Positions 34,695 through 46,553 of a stretch of 64,000 nt of DNA are shown piece by piece. Both the position numbers and the translations under genes were made by a program. The stretch's first letter is position 1. Every line of letters begins with the position of its first letter. The DNA is from Tausonia pullulans (taxonomy: Eukaryota > Basidiomycota > Tremellomycetes > Cystofilobasidiales > Mrakiaceae). The stretch is taken from NCBI GenBank assembly GCA_951802195.1, contig OX637631.1:124001-188000 (forward strand). The letters are read 5' to 3'. The notes beneath the pieces were generated by a model. That model was not told where the DNA came from, did no database searches, and saw only the letters and a program-made list of their open reading frames with translations.

Positions 34695-35602
34695 GGCGGG
34701 GAGAGAGAAAGAGAGAGAAGGAGAAGAGTGTAAGGCGACCGAGGCGGAGAGAGGAATCCTTGGCGGTCGCAGGCGGCCATCCCAAGGGGAGGAGGAGGGG
34801 GAAGGGAGCTGTTGAGAGACAGATGAGAGAGCAAGCTCGAGCTGGTCGGAAGCCGGGACGAGTTGAGTCGTCTTGTCGAGCTGGCTGGTCGTCGTCGTCA
34901 GGCGCGTCTCTGACGAGGCCAGGAAAAGCTCGCTTGCTCTGTGCCCATGTGTCCACTTGCCGGGCTATTCCCCTCTCGACTCGCTCCTCGGACTTGTCTC
35001 CCGCTCCACTTCGGCGGAGTTGGAGCCCTCGCGAGCTGGAAGGGTCGCCGAGGCCGAGGTCCCCGCCGCCCAGGAGTTCTCGGCATGCTCGAATATGATG
35101 TCGCTCTTCATTCATTTCGATTAGAGAACCGCACGGCGAGCGAGGACTGCGATGTCGATGTGCTTGAGTCGCCATCACGACCCTAACTCTCCGCCGACTA
35201 CTCTTGCGTCGTGGCTACATCAGTCGACTAGGTACTGAGCCGGGTCACAGGGACCAGCGAACGTGCGTGCCGATAGCGCTCAGTCCGCGCGTGTCCCGCG
35301 TGTTTCTGTCTAGAGCGCATTTCGCAAAACAGAAGCAGTTCCCTCAGACTCGATTCGGCTGCACTCGAGCTTGAATTGGAATGCGTGAAGGGAAGAGAGA
35401 AAAGAAGAGTGTGGCCTTGTTCTTGAGCTGTCTATCAATATCCGGAAGTGGCAAGTGCTCCAGCACGTGCAGCGCTGGTGTCTCAAGCTAGAAGTAGCGA
35501 TGGTTTCGAGATCTTCACATGGCGATGGACTCATAGAGGTCGACAGGCTGAGCAAAAAGGGAGAGAGCGGCCCGTTCGACGCGAGCGTCCTTGTGTGGAA
35601 CC
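34695..35602. other. Intergenic upstream of Pho80-like cyclin
   Basis: 908 bp between two leftward genes, containing the cyclin promoter. 34695-34760 is purine-rich on the plus strand (C/T-rich in the gene's sense), as for other leaders here. A CACGTG hexamer at 35464-35469 could bind a Pho4-like factor, but such hexamers are expected by chance in a window of this size. No gene recognised. Confidence 0.45.
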
Positions 35603-37314
35603 TTACAACTTCGCCTTGGGCTTCTCTGGTTGAACACCAAGGCTCGCTCCACCGTCTGCAGAGATTGGAGAATCAGCAGGGGGGTTGTCTCGATGCAGGG
35701 AGACAGAGAATCCATATGAGACACGAACCGGTGGCGATAATGACACCGGTGCTGCGATGCGGAGACCCTGTCAGTTCAATCAAAGCAATCTTCACCGCTT
35801 AGACTACCCACATGTGCGACGCAGCCCGAGAAGCGAGGAAGAGGGCAAGTCCTCCGATGTCTAAAATGGAGGAAAAAGTCATCAGCTATCACTCACACTT
35901 GGGATTGGGGCTCTTGCTCACCCTCCGGCATGCCCAGACGACCGGTAGGCTGGTCCCGGAGCATCGCTTCATGGCCCTCCGGGTTGGAGATGCCATAGGC
36001 GGTCATCTTAGACGGGTAAACACCCGGGGCGATGGCGTTGACGGTGACGTGCCGATGAGCAAGCGATGCGGCGAGGACACGAGTGAGGTGGTTGGCGGCC
36101 GCTTTGGAGGTTGCGTCTGGAACGAGAGCAAGATGTCCACATCAGCGGAGAGCGCCTCGACAAAATAAAATTGTGACCATGGTGAGACGGACAAGAGTAG
36201 GTGCCTGAGCCTAAGTGAAGCGAGCAAATCAGCCTTGATTCTCTGGAATATCATTACAAGCCAGATGGACGTACCTTTAGCAGAGAGCCCGTTCTCGGCG
36301 TTCGGCGCAATCCCAGCGATGGAAGTGATGTTGATGACGCGTCCGGGGTCTAAGAAGGGGAAAGGCGACGATCAACCTTTCCAACTTCTCAAACCCACAA
36401 CGCAGGACGTCACTCACTGATGTTGTCGGCGTCCTTGGCAAGGAGAGGGAGAAGGGCGGTGGTGAGGTAGAAAATGCTGTAACAGGATGCCCGCGTCAGG
36501 AACAAGCTGCATCAGACAAACGCGTTGAGTAAGGTAACGCACCTCTTGACGTTGGTGCCCATGAGCTTGTCCCATCCGTTCTCCTCCGGAAAGTCCTCAA
36601 GAGGTCCACCCCAAGCCATGCCGGTGTTGTTGACGAGCACGTGAAGCTTGGACTCCTTGTCCTTGAGCCTGTAGACGCCACCAAAGGCCACCACGTCGCA
36701 CGTCCTCCTGTCAGCCTTCGCGTGCTTGTAGTCGCCAGCCCTCGTACGCACTGCTTGGCCAGGGCGTCACATCCGGCCCTGTCTTTGAGGTCGGCCACAA
36801 AGGCGTGGCATGAGCCTCCGGAGCCCTTGGAGTACGACTCGATCTCCTTGATGGCCTCGTCGAGCTGCTTGCGCTTACGGCTAGCGATGTAGACTGCGGA
36901 GCAAGACGAGATGTCAGCCGATTGGGCTGCGATGATGCGCACAATCAGAGAGAGTAGTAAAATGAGGCAGGCATTGGGACGCCTCTATCCCAAGCCCTAC
37001 TTATCCCGGGCCCTCCTGGTTGCTCCCCGCTTCGGCTCCTCCCTCCGGCCCGATACTGGGCGTGTGTGCAGGACTGACTGACCCTTGGCTCCGTTTGCGA
37101 CGAATGTGGCTGCCTGCATTTTGCCAATACCGGAAGAGCCACCAGAGATCTAGTTAGAGAAGAAGAAGGGAGAAATGGTTGGTCAACGACGATTATTAGG
37201 GTCAATCGACGGAAGGATGAGGCTGGCTCTGTGTGAACGTACGAGGACAACCTTGCCCTTGACATCAAAGAGGGTGGAGGCGGCGAGGCCGGTGGTGAGA
37301 GAAGACAAAGCCAT
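35603..37314 (-). CDS. Short-chain dehydrogenase/reductase, RhlG/FabG-like
   Basis: NADP-dependent oxidoreductase of unknown substrate. Start at 37314: MALSSLTTGLAASTLFDVKG then KVVL; next exon ISGGSSGIGKMQAATFVANG (37080-37150). VYIASRKRKQLDEAIKEIES (near 36850), LHVLVNNTGMAWGGPLEDFP (NNAG altered to NNTG, near 36610), LMGTNVKSIFYLTTALLPLL (near 36440-36550), RVINITSIAGI (near 36310), a split active-site exon reading GSGTYSYATSKAAANHL (Tyr-xxx-Lys, 36120-36230), VTVNAIAPGVYPSKM (near 36010) and the final DIGGLALFLASRAASHM...TGVIIATDGGASLGV follow. It ends EKPKAKL at 35603. NNxGxAWGxPLEDxPE is common in fungal SDRs next to catabolic genes. It is followed, same strand, by the transporter gene. 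Confidence 0.82.
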
Positions 37315-37672
37315 GCTGGAGTGTACAAAGAGAGAAAAGCGGAAGATGATGGTGGTTAAGCAGGAGGTTATTGTCGAGGAGAGGGGAGAGGGAAGCCGGT
37401 GACGGCTTCAAGGGTTGCCGAAGACGACCTCACCTCTCGGTGCCTTTTCCCCATTTTGGAAGTCACAAGACCTATCAATGATGCCGAGTTGTCGTCTTGC
37501 TGACAGATTCGCTCGATAGATGGCAAATGGCAAGGCATGGCTGAACGAGTAGAGAAGTCTTCGCTTCTCCAGATACTGAACGGCAAGGCGCGCGTTATGA
37601 GAGCATGCGGGTGAGCCTTCCGGACCTCTCATTCCATCAATTCAGCCTGGAAGTTGATTGTGGATAAGATCA
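37315..37672. other. Intergenic between SDR start and transporter 3' end
   Basis: 358 bp with the SDR promoter (leftward) and the transporter 3' UTR. Nothing else seen. Confidence 0.4.
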
Positions 37673-40446
37673 TTAAATCTTCATCACAGGTAACCAATTC
37701 AATTTAGTTGTGGTGGTATTCTCCGCCCAGTAGGGCGTCGGCGGGCTGACGGTGTCCAACTGCTTGGCCTCGTCAACAACCTCGAGCACGTCGACAGCGC
37801 TTGAGGACTCCGAGTCGGAGGGTGGTGTCTTCTTGTTGTCCTCCCACTGGGGCACAAAATAGCGTCAATTAGAGAGTCAGAAGTTTGCGTATCACGTAGG
37901 CATTGGGGAGGCGTACACGAATGAAAAGAAGAATGACACCGATCCAAATGACTGAAGGAGGATGCAAATGTTAAAATCAGTCCGTCAGAACATCGAGTCA
38001 AGAACGACTGACTCTGCATTGAGAGACCGCAGACGGAGAAGATGATTCCAGGCCTGGCAGCCGGCATGTAGGTCGTCCGCCACACTGTGAGATTCTCCCA
38101 TATCTGCAGAAGGCAGCCAAGGAAGTCAGTACATGCATGTATTCGCCCGCAAGTTATTAACGGAAGCCTGCGCACTTGATGTAAGTAGGCAAAGTCGTTC
38201 GCAGCTCCGATGACCAGAGCTCGTTCCTAGAATCGGGCATATACGAGAATTAGCGATCCGAGGGAGAGAGCCTTGCGAAGAGAGCTGCGAACCTCCTGGT
38301 CATACAAGCATAGTTCGTTGATCCATGTCAAGAGGAGACCCGATTGACCCGTGAGAGATGGTGCTAGGGAGTAGAGAATGTAATGTGCGACCTTGTATTT
38401 GGGGTCGTAGAGAGGGATCTGTGAAATACCATCATGTTATTGAGTGCGCCATTAGGGTGATGTATACAGGCACGTACGTTGAGAAGGGCGATTCCAACGG
38501 CGATGACAAAGGAAGAGCTCGCCACAGCGAGAGGCCATCGTCGACCCTTGAGCCAGCCATCGCTGAGCCAAGCCATTGTCAGTGCGACGACGATTCCGAT
38601 GGCGACTAGAGGGAAGTTCACTCTGTCAACTGCTTCTGAGAGGTACGCGGAGGAGATGCAGACTCACTACCGGGCAGAGGGTATTGATTGATCTGCGGGA
38701 CGACCGGGTGCCCCTTGACGTTCCAGCCCTTGAGCCAGTAGGCAAAAACTTCGATGAGGGACAATATTTATCAACGGACAGAATCTAAACAATTTGGAGA
38801 TAAAATAATTTGACTCACTTTGAGACATGCCAGTCGAGTTATTCCAGAAGACATAGACTGTGCGTCGGAAGGGCTGTCGTCAGCTTGTCTATAGCCTGTT
38901 CAGGATCAAGCAGCGTGACGTACGGTACGGCAGGATCCAGAAACGCCAACCCGTGAGGATCTTCTTGACCTTGGCTTTCGTCCAAGGCTGACTCTTTTGA
39001 CGACCAGTTCTCCTGTGGATGATGGGAGTGATGCGAGCAGTCAGTCAAAAGGCTGGTTAAATGGCACGCTCGAGAACTTACTCCATCCTGAGCTGACTGA
39101 TGGCGATGTCTCTTTCACTCCAGATCCAGTTTGGGCGCATGTTGTGGGGCAGAGCTGGAAAGAAGATAAATCCAGCGAGAGCGATGGGAATAGCTGAAGA
39201 AACACAATTGAGCTGGTCAGCGATGAAGGCCGGGCTCCCCGCATTGGCGAATGACGGACAGATAATGGCGTTGGTGATAAAGAGCCACTATCTCCAGAGA
39301 GTCAGAATCTCCCACTTGATGACCTAGCCATAAACGAGCCACTAACCCTCCATCCAGCGAGGCCATGGACACCGTCCAGATTGGTATAAGTGGCTGCTTG
39401 AAGAACTCCGGAGAAGAGCTGACCAAGACAAGGTAGTGAATGATTCAGATGTCGGCCAGTGCGTAGAGATAATATGCGCTCAGATACTCACAGCTCCTGC
39501 AGCTCCCGCAGTGTGAAAGATCTGTGTACGCAATCACTTGCATCAGGGCAGTTCTCACGAACCGGAACGTGCGCGGATCTTCAATTCACGATCGCTCTCT
39601 TGGCCAGTTCGTCGCTACGGTAATGGGAGGCCATGATGAACTGAAGAAATATATGTAGCCATTGATTAGCATTCATTTTGTTCCACCAGAAGAGTGACGA
39701 CGCACTTGGGCTCCAGGATAGAAGGTTGATTCAAAGAGCCCGATGAAGAAGCGAAGCCCGTAGATGGATTTGCTGTTATTCACGGCGAACACTATTGAGA
39801 GGGTGATTCAGGAACCGAAGCTACTCGAGAGCGAGGAGCGCGTGCCATCGCTCACTGCCAAGTGTCAAGATGGACCACGCGGTCTCCGCAGCCGGGATCC
39901 ATCTCGCAGGGTTTATTCGCGTAAGAAGTATGTTGCTCGGAATCTGCCCGATAACATAGCCCGAAGTGTAGAGAGCCCGAGCATTCGATAGCTCGTCTCC
40001 GTACATATTGAGATCTGAGGGTTGGGGGGACGGACGTCAGGATTCAGGGTCGCTGGGAGGGCCAAATACGCCGTTGGAGAACTCGCCTTATTTCATGCCA
40101 GAAACAAAGGCATTGTTGATGTTTGAGTCATCTATCGTCTTGATTATGTATCCTAGACTCATTAGAGTCAACATGATTATGTCGAGCTTGAGCAGGAAGG
40201 CCCGCTCGAAAGGGTGCTTGCTGTGATCAGGGTCCAACCAGATCAGGCACGAAGCTTAGCCTTGCAGGGCGCTGATCACTTACTCAAGACTCAAGGGAGT
40301 CCCAGACTGTAGACTTCCAAGTGCGAACAGGGACGTCCTGAACGACATTGTAGTGCTCCACCTTGAGGGTGGCAATGCGAGCGTCGTGTTCGGCGTCCGG
40401 CTCGGTAAAAAAAAATAGACTTGAACTTGCGTTGGAAAGAGGACAT
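37673..40446 (-). pseudogene. ACS-family MFS transporter (Fen2/Dal5-like), 5' end damaged
   Basis: Twelve-helix plasma-membrane permease of the anion:cation symporter family (allantoate, pantothenate, nicotinate relatives). The conserved order is clear: ARIATLKVEHYNVVQDVPVR then TWKSTVWDSL (40310-40390), KHPFERAFLLKLDIIMLTLM and DDSNINNAFVSGMK (40090-40230), MYGDELSNARALYTSGYVIG (near 39980), YGLRFFIGLFESTFYPGAQ (near 39730), ELAKR..IFHTAGAAGALFS, GWRWLFITNAII, FIFFPALPHNMRPNWIWSER (near 39150), KVKKILTGWRFWILPY, YVFWNNSTGMSQ, VAIGIVVALTMAWLSDGW, DQEERALVIGAANDFAY, and a hydrophilic tail ending NWLPVMKI. Every exon from 40014 leftward joins in frame. The first two do not: a 9-A run shifts the frame after the ATG (40446), a 7-bp tandem duplication sits on donor 1, and donor 2 is lost, leaving a stop after GMK. 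I therefore call it a young pseudogene; an assembly fault or unusual splicing is the alternative. Confidence 0.72.
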
Positions 40447-41177
40447 GTCGGCTAACGGTGGAGGGAAGATTTGGGTCGATTCTCTTTCTTCCTTCTTTTT
40501 ACCTCCATCTCAATCCAGCACCCAGCTTATCATCTAAAGTGTGCGCGCCGTAAGACAGTTGCGAGGCGCTAGCTGGCTAGGTTCAGCGTGTCCATACCTC
40601 CTGACATGCCTAGAGCTTGGGCTACACGACACCCAACTCTCAGACATTGAACGTCGCCTTGGCTGAGCCATCTGTCGTCTTATTCAACCGGCCTAGAAGA
40701 AGGCAATTCGCTCTTACAAGAGGTCGGTCCGAAAAGTGGACCGAACTGCAAGAGGCGAGTTGTCCGCATCTCGCGCCTTTCTGCGTCATCCAACCAGCCT
40801 TCGGCCTCTTCCGGTCACTTCCCATCATCTGCATCTTCTTCTTCGGCGTTTTCCGACTTTCGATACGTCTGACTCCGAGATTGATCATCAGTGTCGGTGG
40901 TATGTCGCCATTCTTATCTTCCTAGCGTGCTCGCAAGCCCTGGGCTTGTTGCCTCAGTCGTTTAGCCTTGCGACATCGCTGCACTTGGAGGCTGAGTGAG
41001 CCACGCGTCTTTGTGCCGGTCAGTCAGCTCCTCGGCCATTCACATCTCTTCTTCGGTCCCTGCCAGGGCCACCGTTCAGTGCTCAGAGCTAGCCAAAAGG
41101 CCGTTGAGTTTCCTCGTCAACTCTCTTCCCATCACATACATCTTTCTCCCTCTCGCGCGCATTCTCATTCTCAAATC
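40447..41177. promoter_or_regulatory. Shared divergent region between transporter and 2-OG oxygenase
   Basis: 731 bp between divergent starts, the layout usual for co-regulated transporter/enzyme pairs. The 60 bp before 41178 are C/T-rich. No operator recognised. Confidence 0.4.
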
Positions 41178-42998
41178 ATGTCTCCCATCGCCCTCTCCGA
41201 ATCAGCTGCTCTTGAACGTACGTAACTGTCGCTCTCCATCTTCATGCCCCTCGTCTGACCCCTCTACAGCCCAGGGCATCACCAAGCAGTCCGGGAACTC
41301 GTGGGTCAAGCCCCCCCAGATCTACGGCACCAAGGAGCACCCTTACTCGACTCTCCCGGAGACGACCGAGGACCGTGAGTGGCCTCTCCATTCCTTGGTA
41401 ATCTAAAGCTGATCAAGAACATCATGCAGTCCCTTGGGCCGATCTTATCACTCTCGACCTCTCGACGTTCCACGAGCCAGGAGGTAAGGAGAAGCTCGCC
41501 AAGCAACTCAAGCACGCCGTTCACAATGTCGGGTGAGTCGACATGTTGAAAAGTATTAAATTCATAGGAGCTAAATAATGGTCTGCAGTTTCTTCTACGT
41601 CACTGGCTTTGGCATTCCTCAGGAGGTGGTTGACCGCCAGTTCGGCATCGGCAAGGAGGTGTTTGACGTAAGCCGCGCCCGTTCTCAGTTCCCATATCTG
41701 CCCGATTCTGACCCCGTCGACTTATGTTCACAGGAGCCCTTCGATATCAAGGCCAAGCACGCCGCCGATCTCGCCAACGGTGGCTACAACGGTGCGCGCT
41801 GAGTGACTTTTGCCGCCAACCTCCATCCCATCCCTGACTCCACCCCTTAGGCTACACCGGACCCGACCTCGAGCACTTCAAGAAGCAGGGCGCTATCCGC
41901 AGGAGTAACATCGAGGTCTGGAATTTGCCGAAGTTCACCGAGGACTTTGCCGACCAGCAAGAGAAGTACCAGTCGCAAGTTATCAGGAACAACATCGAGT
42001 CGATCGAGAAGTTCGGCAAGGATGTTCACAACAACGTCGTCACCCCGCTCCTTGTCCTGTTTGCGCTCATCCTCGAGCTGCCCGACGAGCAGTACTTTGC
42101 CAAGCGGCACGTCTATGAGAAGAAGAGCGAAGACCGTGAGTTCCGAGTCGTAGCTGTGCCAATCTCGAGACGCCTGTTGACTCTCGCCCCTCTCAATTTA
42201 GACCTGAGGTATATGAAGTACTCGGCTCGCTCCGAGGCGGAGAATGAGGAGGCCAAATCTCTCTATACTGGAGGCCACGTAAGTGCGATGTCTTTCCTTC
42301 GACACTGTCGCTGGCTACCCTGACGCTCCCCATCCATTTGTCCGACTCAGACCGACCTTGGCTCGGTTACGCTTCTCTTCAGGCAGCCCATTGCTGCTCT
42401 CCAGGTCCTCAACTCGAACAACGATTCCTGGAGCTGGGTCAAGCCTTATCCTGGATCGATCACGGTCAACATCGCCGACACGCTCCAGATCCTCACCGGT
42501 GGCTACTTGAAGTCCTCCGTTCACCGTGTCCACGCTCCGCCGAAGGACCAGACTCAGTATGACCGTCTCGGTGTCCTTGTCTTCGGTAAGTCGAACCGAG
42601 CCGCAACATACATGGAAAGCCAGCTGATTTCCTCTTGGCATCCAGTCCGTCCCAACAACGGCGTAAACGTAGAGGTCGTACAGGACTCACCTGTCCTCGA
42701 GGCCGAGGGTATCTACGAGAAGCTCAAGAAGGAGGAGGAGGAGGCTGGAGGCAAGAAGGAGCCACTGACCATCGAGGGTGAGTCTGAGCGCCCTGCTCCT
42801 TCAATCCCCAAAGAACTGACGCCCCTTCTCTTTTCCTCAACAGCTTGGGTCAAGGCTCGCCAGCAATACATCTTCAGCAAGCAGGCCCGGGAGCGGCAGC
42901 AGCAGACCGTCGACACCCGGACAGACGAGTCCGAGGGCAAAGAGCGGGCAGATCTCAAGGAGAAGGTCGCGGGCGTCGAGGTCAAATACTACAGCTAG
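41178..42998 (+). CDS. 2-oxoglutarate/Fe(II)-dependent oxygenase, isopenicillin-N-synthase-like
   Basis: Cytosolic non-haem iron oxygenase using 2-oxoglutarate and O2; substrate unknown. The N-terminal DIOX_N region reads WADLITLDLSTFHEPGGKEK and LKHAVHNVG-FFYVTGFGIPQ (41430-41620). The middle reads YNGYTGPDLEHF..GAIRRSN, NVVTPLLVLFALILELPDEQ (near 42040-42100) and LRYMKYSARSE. Iron ligands: His and Asp in GGHTDLGSVTLLFRQP (near 42270-42375) and the distal His in SSVHRVHAPPKDQ (near 42520); RLGVLVF supplies the oxoglutarate-binding Arg. The C-terminus is a charged helix region (ERQQQTVDTRTDE) ending GVEVKYYS. About nine exons, all in frame by my reading. It faces the transporter gene and lies 3.9 kb from the same-cluster SDR. 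Confidence 0.88.
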
Positions 42999-43232
42999 AT
43001 CAGTTTCTTCTTTAATTATGTGAATGTTTCTTGATTTCGAAGGAGCTGCGAGCTGCCTGCACCATGGATGATCTGATGGTCCATGCTCAAACGATGAACC
43101 CGTCTCGAGCATCTTCCATAGTAGTAAAAAAGAAAGTCCCTCGTCTCGTGACCGCTCGAATGATGACTTCATCCGCCGTCTTTGCTTGGCTCTTTCCTCC
43201 CAACCACCATCTTCTCGCCTTTCTCCGTCATT

Positions 43233-44614
43233 ATGTCTAGGAACGGACCCACTACCCAACCTCTCGCCATACCCAGCGCCGGCGCCCCAGCAGGAGCGTC
43301 CATGGGCGGCCTTGACCAGCTACCTGTCTTCGGCAGCTCTCCAACCGCCGCCACTGGATCAGGCGGGCTACTCTCCTCCGAGGTGCGCGAGGGCGTCCAG
43401 ACTTCCCGTGCCTTCTATCGTCTTGTCGACTTCTTCCAGCAGCAGGCGTTGAATGGCTGACAACGACCAAACGCTAATCCCTTTCCCCTTCCTTCTCTCC
43501 CTTTCTACGCACTACATTCCCCTGCTGTTCGCTACCCTCCAACCCTCCAGGTCGACCGGCCAAGCCTTAGCCAAGCCGACAGGCCTTCTACTGTCTCCAC
43601 CGGCAGCACCGCAGTCGCTTCCTCTGCTTCCACTCAGGCGGGCCGTCGAAGAGTACGTGTCGTATCTCTCTTACTTTTGTGTGAAATCGAAGGGCGGATG
43701 ACGCAGGCGTGAGAGATGACTGGTGGCGGGCAAGCCGCTCGCAGCGGGGCCCTTGCGATATGCACTGCACGGCTGACAGGTTTCTGGTCTCAGATCCTTC
43801 TCGCTTTTGATTGCACCCCAGATGCGGAGCTGGCCTTCACCTACGCCATTGACCATCTCGCAGCGGGGGATATCGTCTTCCTAACGAACGTCTTGCCGCC
43901 CGGAGCATTAGACAGTCCGTCTCTCGATCCTTGTTCAGTTCTCCAGTGTCTCCCTTCCGAAAGCTGATTCTGTATTGCCCTTCCTCTGCTATAGCTGACG
44001 GCCATCGATTCATCTCGCCATCCTCACCATCGAAGAACAGCGGGTCCAAGTCGAAGGATTTAAGCGGAGACATCCTCGAGACGCTCAAATCCAAGTCGGA
44101 CCTCCTCACTGAGCGCGGTATCGAGGTGGGCTGTCTCTGCGGCCGCTGCCATAGACACTATGAGGGTCTTGGCATGACTGAAAGCTTGGTGACACTTCGC
44201 AGTGTCGGATCGTCTGCCATGTCACCGAAGGTATCAAAGCTCCCCCTTGTCTACTTTCTGTAGCACCACTCTCATCCGGAATCATGCTTGTCCACATCCA
44301 GAGGACGCGAAGAGCGCGCTCGTCTCGATCGCAACGCACTACCGCGTCGACCTGTTCGTTGTCTCCTCGCCTCCGGGCCCATGCATTCCAGTCCCTCAGA
44401 AGCTGAAACTCCCTCTAGAGTCATCCTCGGCCATCGCAAGCTCAGCAAGTAAGCCCTACCTCCCTCCTTTTGTCCAATCGAACCACGCGCCAACAGAACC
44501 TTTGACTTGCTCTCGGTGACTCCTATAAGGTTCCAGAAGATCATCTCCACTGGCAGCGTTGCAGCCTACGTCGTCGCGCATGCGAAGCAGAGCGTCCTCG
44601 TCATCAAAAAGTGA
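43233..44614 (+). CDS. UspA-domain (universal stress protein-like) protein
   Basis: Cytosolic by appearance; fungal UspA proteins are stress-related with poorly known function. The N-terminal 110 residues are low complexity (MSRNGPTTQPLAIPSAGAPA; Ser-rich STGSTAVASSASTQAGRRR), with one ordered piece SRAFYRLVDFFQQQ. The Usp fold begins KILLAFDCTPDAELAF-type sequence (ILLAFDCTPDAELAFTYAID, near 43797), then GDIVFLTNVLPPGALD. After Ser/Lys-rich GSKSKDLSGDILETLKSKSD come CRIVCHVTE, EDAKSALVSIATHYRVDLFV (near 44300), PLESSSAIASSA, and the end ISTGSVAAYVVAHAKQSVLV then IKK. The C-terminal G-S-V-A.YV..HA..SVLV is the Usp phosphate-binding segment in variant form. About seven exons. Confidence 0.75.
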
Positions 44615-45047
44615 AAGGACATCAAGTTCGCTCTCACTTCTCCAGTTCTCTCAACATTCGATCATTTGTGTACTTCTGGTTGTCCACCATTTTGTTAGTG
44701 TAGCTGTATGGAAAGTTCGAGTCACGCGTATGCCTCTCTCTCTCTACGAGACATATCGAGTCGCAACTTCAGCACCTGCCATTGACGGCGCAACCGAGTT
44801 GAACTTGCATTCACTCGCACAAGATCAAGTATTTCTTCTCCCAAAAGCGCCAGCGACGTCCGTCCGGTAGTAAGAGATCCGAGAATGCACATTTCCTATC
44901 TGTCTGACCAGCCGTCTACGAGGAGGGAGACACCTCCTCCCCCCCCCCCCCACCCTCCTCCATAATCTCTCTTCTGCGAGAGCACGCACGCCCAGCTGAC
45001 ACCCTTTCTGCTTCCTCTCTTCTGGGCCAACCATGAAGTCGGTTGAT
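44615..45047. other. Intergenic, convergent 3' ends of UspA-type gene and QCR6
   Basis: 433 bp with two 3' UTRs. Contains a run of 13 C at 44939-44951 followed by CACCCTCCTCC. No gene recognised. Confidence 0.5.
44939..44951 (+). repeat. C13 homopolymer
   Basis: Thirteen consecutive C in the region between two convergent genes. Likely length-variable and prone to sequencing error. Confidence 0.8.
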
Positions 45048-46331
45048 TTAGACGAGCTTGGACCAGAGTTTCGGGACGGCGCAGGCCTGGTGGTGTGTAG
45101 CCGACGAGAGGGGTCCGAGAGAGGGGGAGACGTGGGAGGGGATACGCGTAATGACGGGAGGCAATCGTGTAGACAGACCGAGAAACGCCGGAGAAGCGTG
45201 AAACAAGTGGGGAAGGTACAAAGACAGGGCTACAGTCAGCGGCTGGGCATGCGCGAGGTGGAAATCGGGGGATGGGAGGACGAACGTCGACGCAGTGCAT
45301 GAACTGAGAGTAAACCACAGGAGTAAGAGTTAGCTAAGCCGTAAGGATCGAAGACAGAGGGAACCAGGGTAACGACGAGACGATATTGACGACGCGAACT
45401 CAAGTCGCCGTCCCCGCCCAACCTCCGCCGCCCGCACGCACGCTCCTTCAGCGAGCGAGCGAAAGCGCGACCTGCTCTCGCGCAAGCTCCGCCAGCCGCA
45501 CCGACAGGGAAGACAGACAACGAAGACGAGCGGCAGGTTGATGAGACAGAGATCTTTATACGCACGTGGAACATCTCGTCGACGCAGTCCTCGCCCTCCC
45601 AGCCCTTGCCGCCAAGGACCTTCTCCTGGCAAGCCTCGAAGTGGTGCTTGGCCTCGGCGCAAGCGGGGGCGTTGCCACACTCCTCCCGAATCTCCGGGAA
45701 GGCCTGAGAGAGGTGGGCGAACAGAAGGGTCAGCTTTCGGTTGAGGCGCGAACGCACGACGAGGGTAGCCGAGACGCGAGCGAGTGAGAGAGGTGGGGTG
45801 CAAGAGACGGAGGGGAGCGTCGCGCCCTGCCGCTGTCTGCCGTTGGGTCGCTGCCTCTCGCTCTCGCCCCTCAGCTCACTCCTAGTCTCTCCCTCCTGAT
45901 CGACCTCCGTAGGACAACGAGCAGGCAGGACGGGAAGATTGACAGCGGCGAAGGTGCGGTTCCGACTCACATCTTCAGGCTCCTCCTCCTCCTCCTCCTC
46001 GGCGGGAGCCTCCTTCTCCTCCTTGTCGTCAGACTCGTCCGAGGACTCCTCCTTGGTGTCGACGGCCTTCTCCTCGGCGGAGGCGCTGCTTGTAGAGAGG
46101 TAGCGTGGGGAAAGAGAGCGAGCGAGACGCGCATGCGAGCGGGCCAATCAGGACTGGAGCGAAGAGCGGGGCAGGGCGGGCGGGCGGCGAGGCGGAAGAG
46201 AACGGATCGGCGTCCGTCCCTCTCGTCGCCGGCCTCTCTGTTGGCTGAACGCACGAGGGCATGATGGCCTCGAAGACGGAGGCGAAGAAGCCGGTCTGGG
46301 CGGTGGCGTCGGTGGAGGCAGAAGCGGACAT
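45048..46331 (-). CDS. QCR6: Cytochrome bc1 complex subunit 6 (hinge protein)
   Basis: Acidic subunit of respiratory complex III that helps dock cytochrome c on the intermembrane side. The first exon reads MSASASTDATAQTGFFASVF then EAIMPSCVQPTERP. The next gives the acidic block TKEESSDESDDKEEKEAPAE and EEEEEEEPEDV (about 45970-46080). AFPEIREECGNAPACAEAKH and HFEACQEKVLGGKGWEGEDC then VDEMFH (45566-45705) follow, then FMHCVD (45287-45304). I place the last exon at 45048-45086, reading ACAVPKLWSKLV, since CVDxCAxPKLxxKL is the family C-terminus. The conserved disulfide cysteines are present. Intron acceptors were chosen by this similarity. Confidence 0.85.
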
Positions 46332-46553
46332 AGCGAGCGAACGGGGCGGTTGTGGTGGTCGGTCGATGGAAAAGCCAGAGCGGCTGAGCAGCGACGACGG
46401 AGAGGAGCCAGTCCCGCCCAGGCCCCCTCTGTATCGACCCAACCACCACGAAGCAATTGCCACATCGCCTATCGCCCTCGTCTGAGCGCACCAGGCAGCA
46501 GATACGGAGAGGATCTATCTAGACGCCAACAGCCCCGTCACTCTTCTCACCCA
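46332..46553. promoter_or_regulatory. Divergent promoter QCR6 / Mak32-like gene
   Basis: 222 bp separate the start codons. No clear CCAAT or TATA element seen. Confidence 0.4.

Noticed and set aside
35464-35469. CACGTG near the Pho80-like cyclin as a Pho4 site
   Set aside because: CACGTG occurs several times in the window, including inside coding exons, about as chance predicts, so it is not evidence of phosphate regulation by itself.
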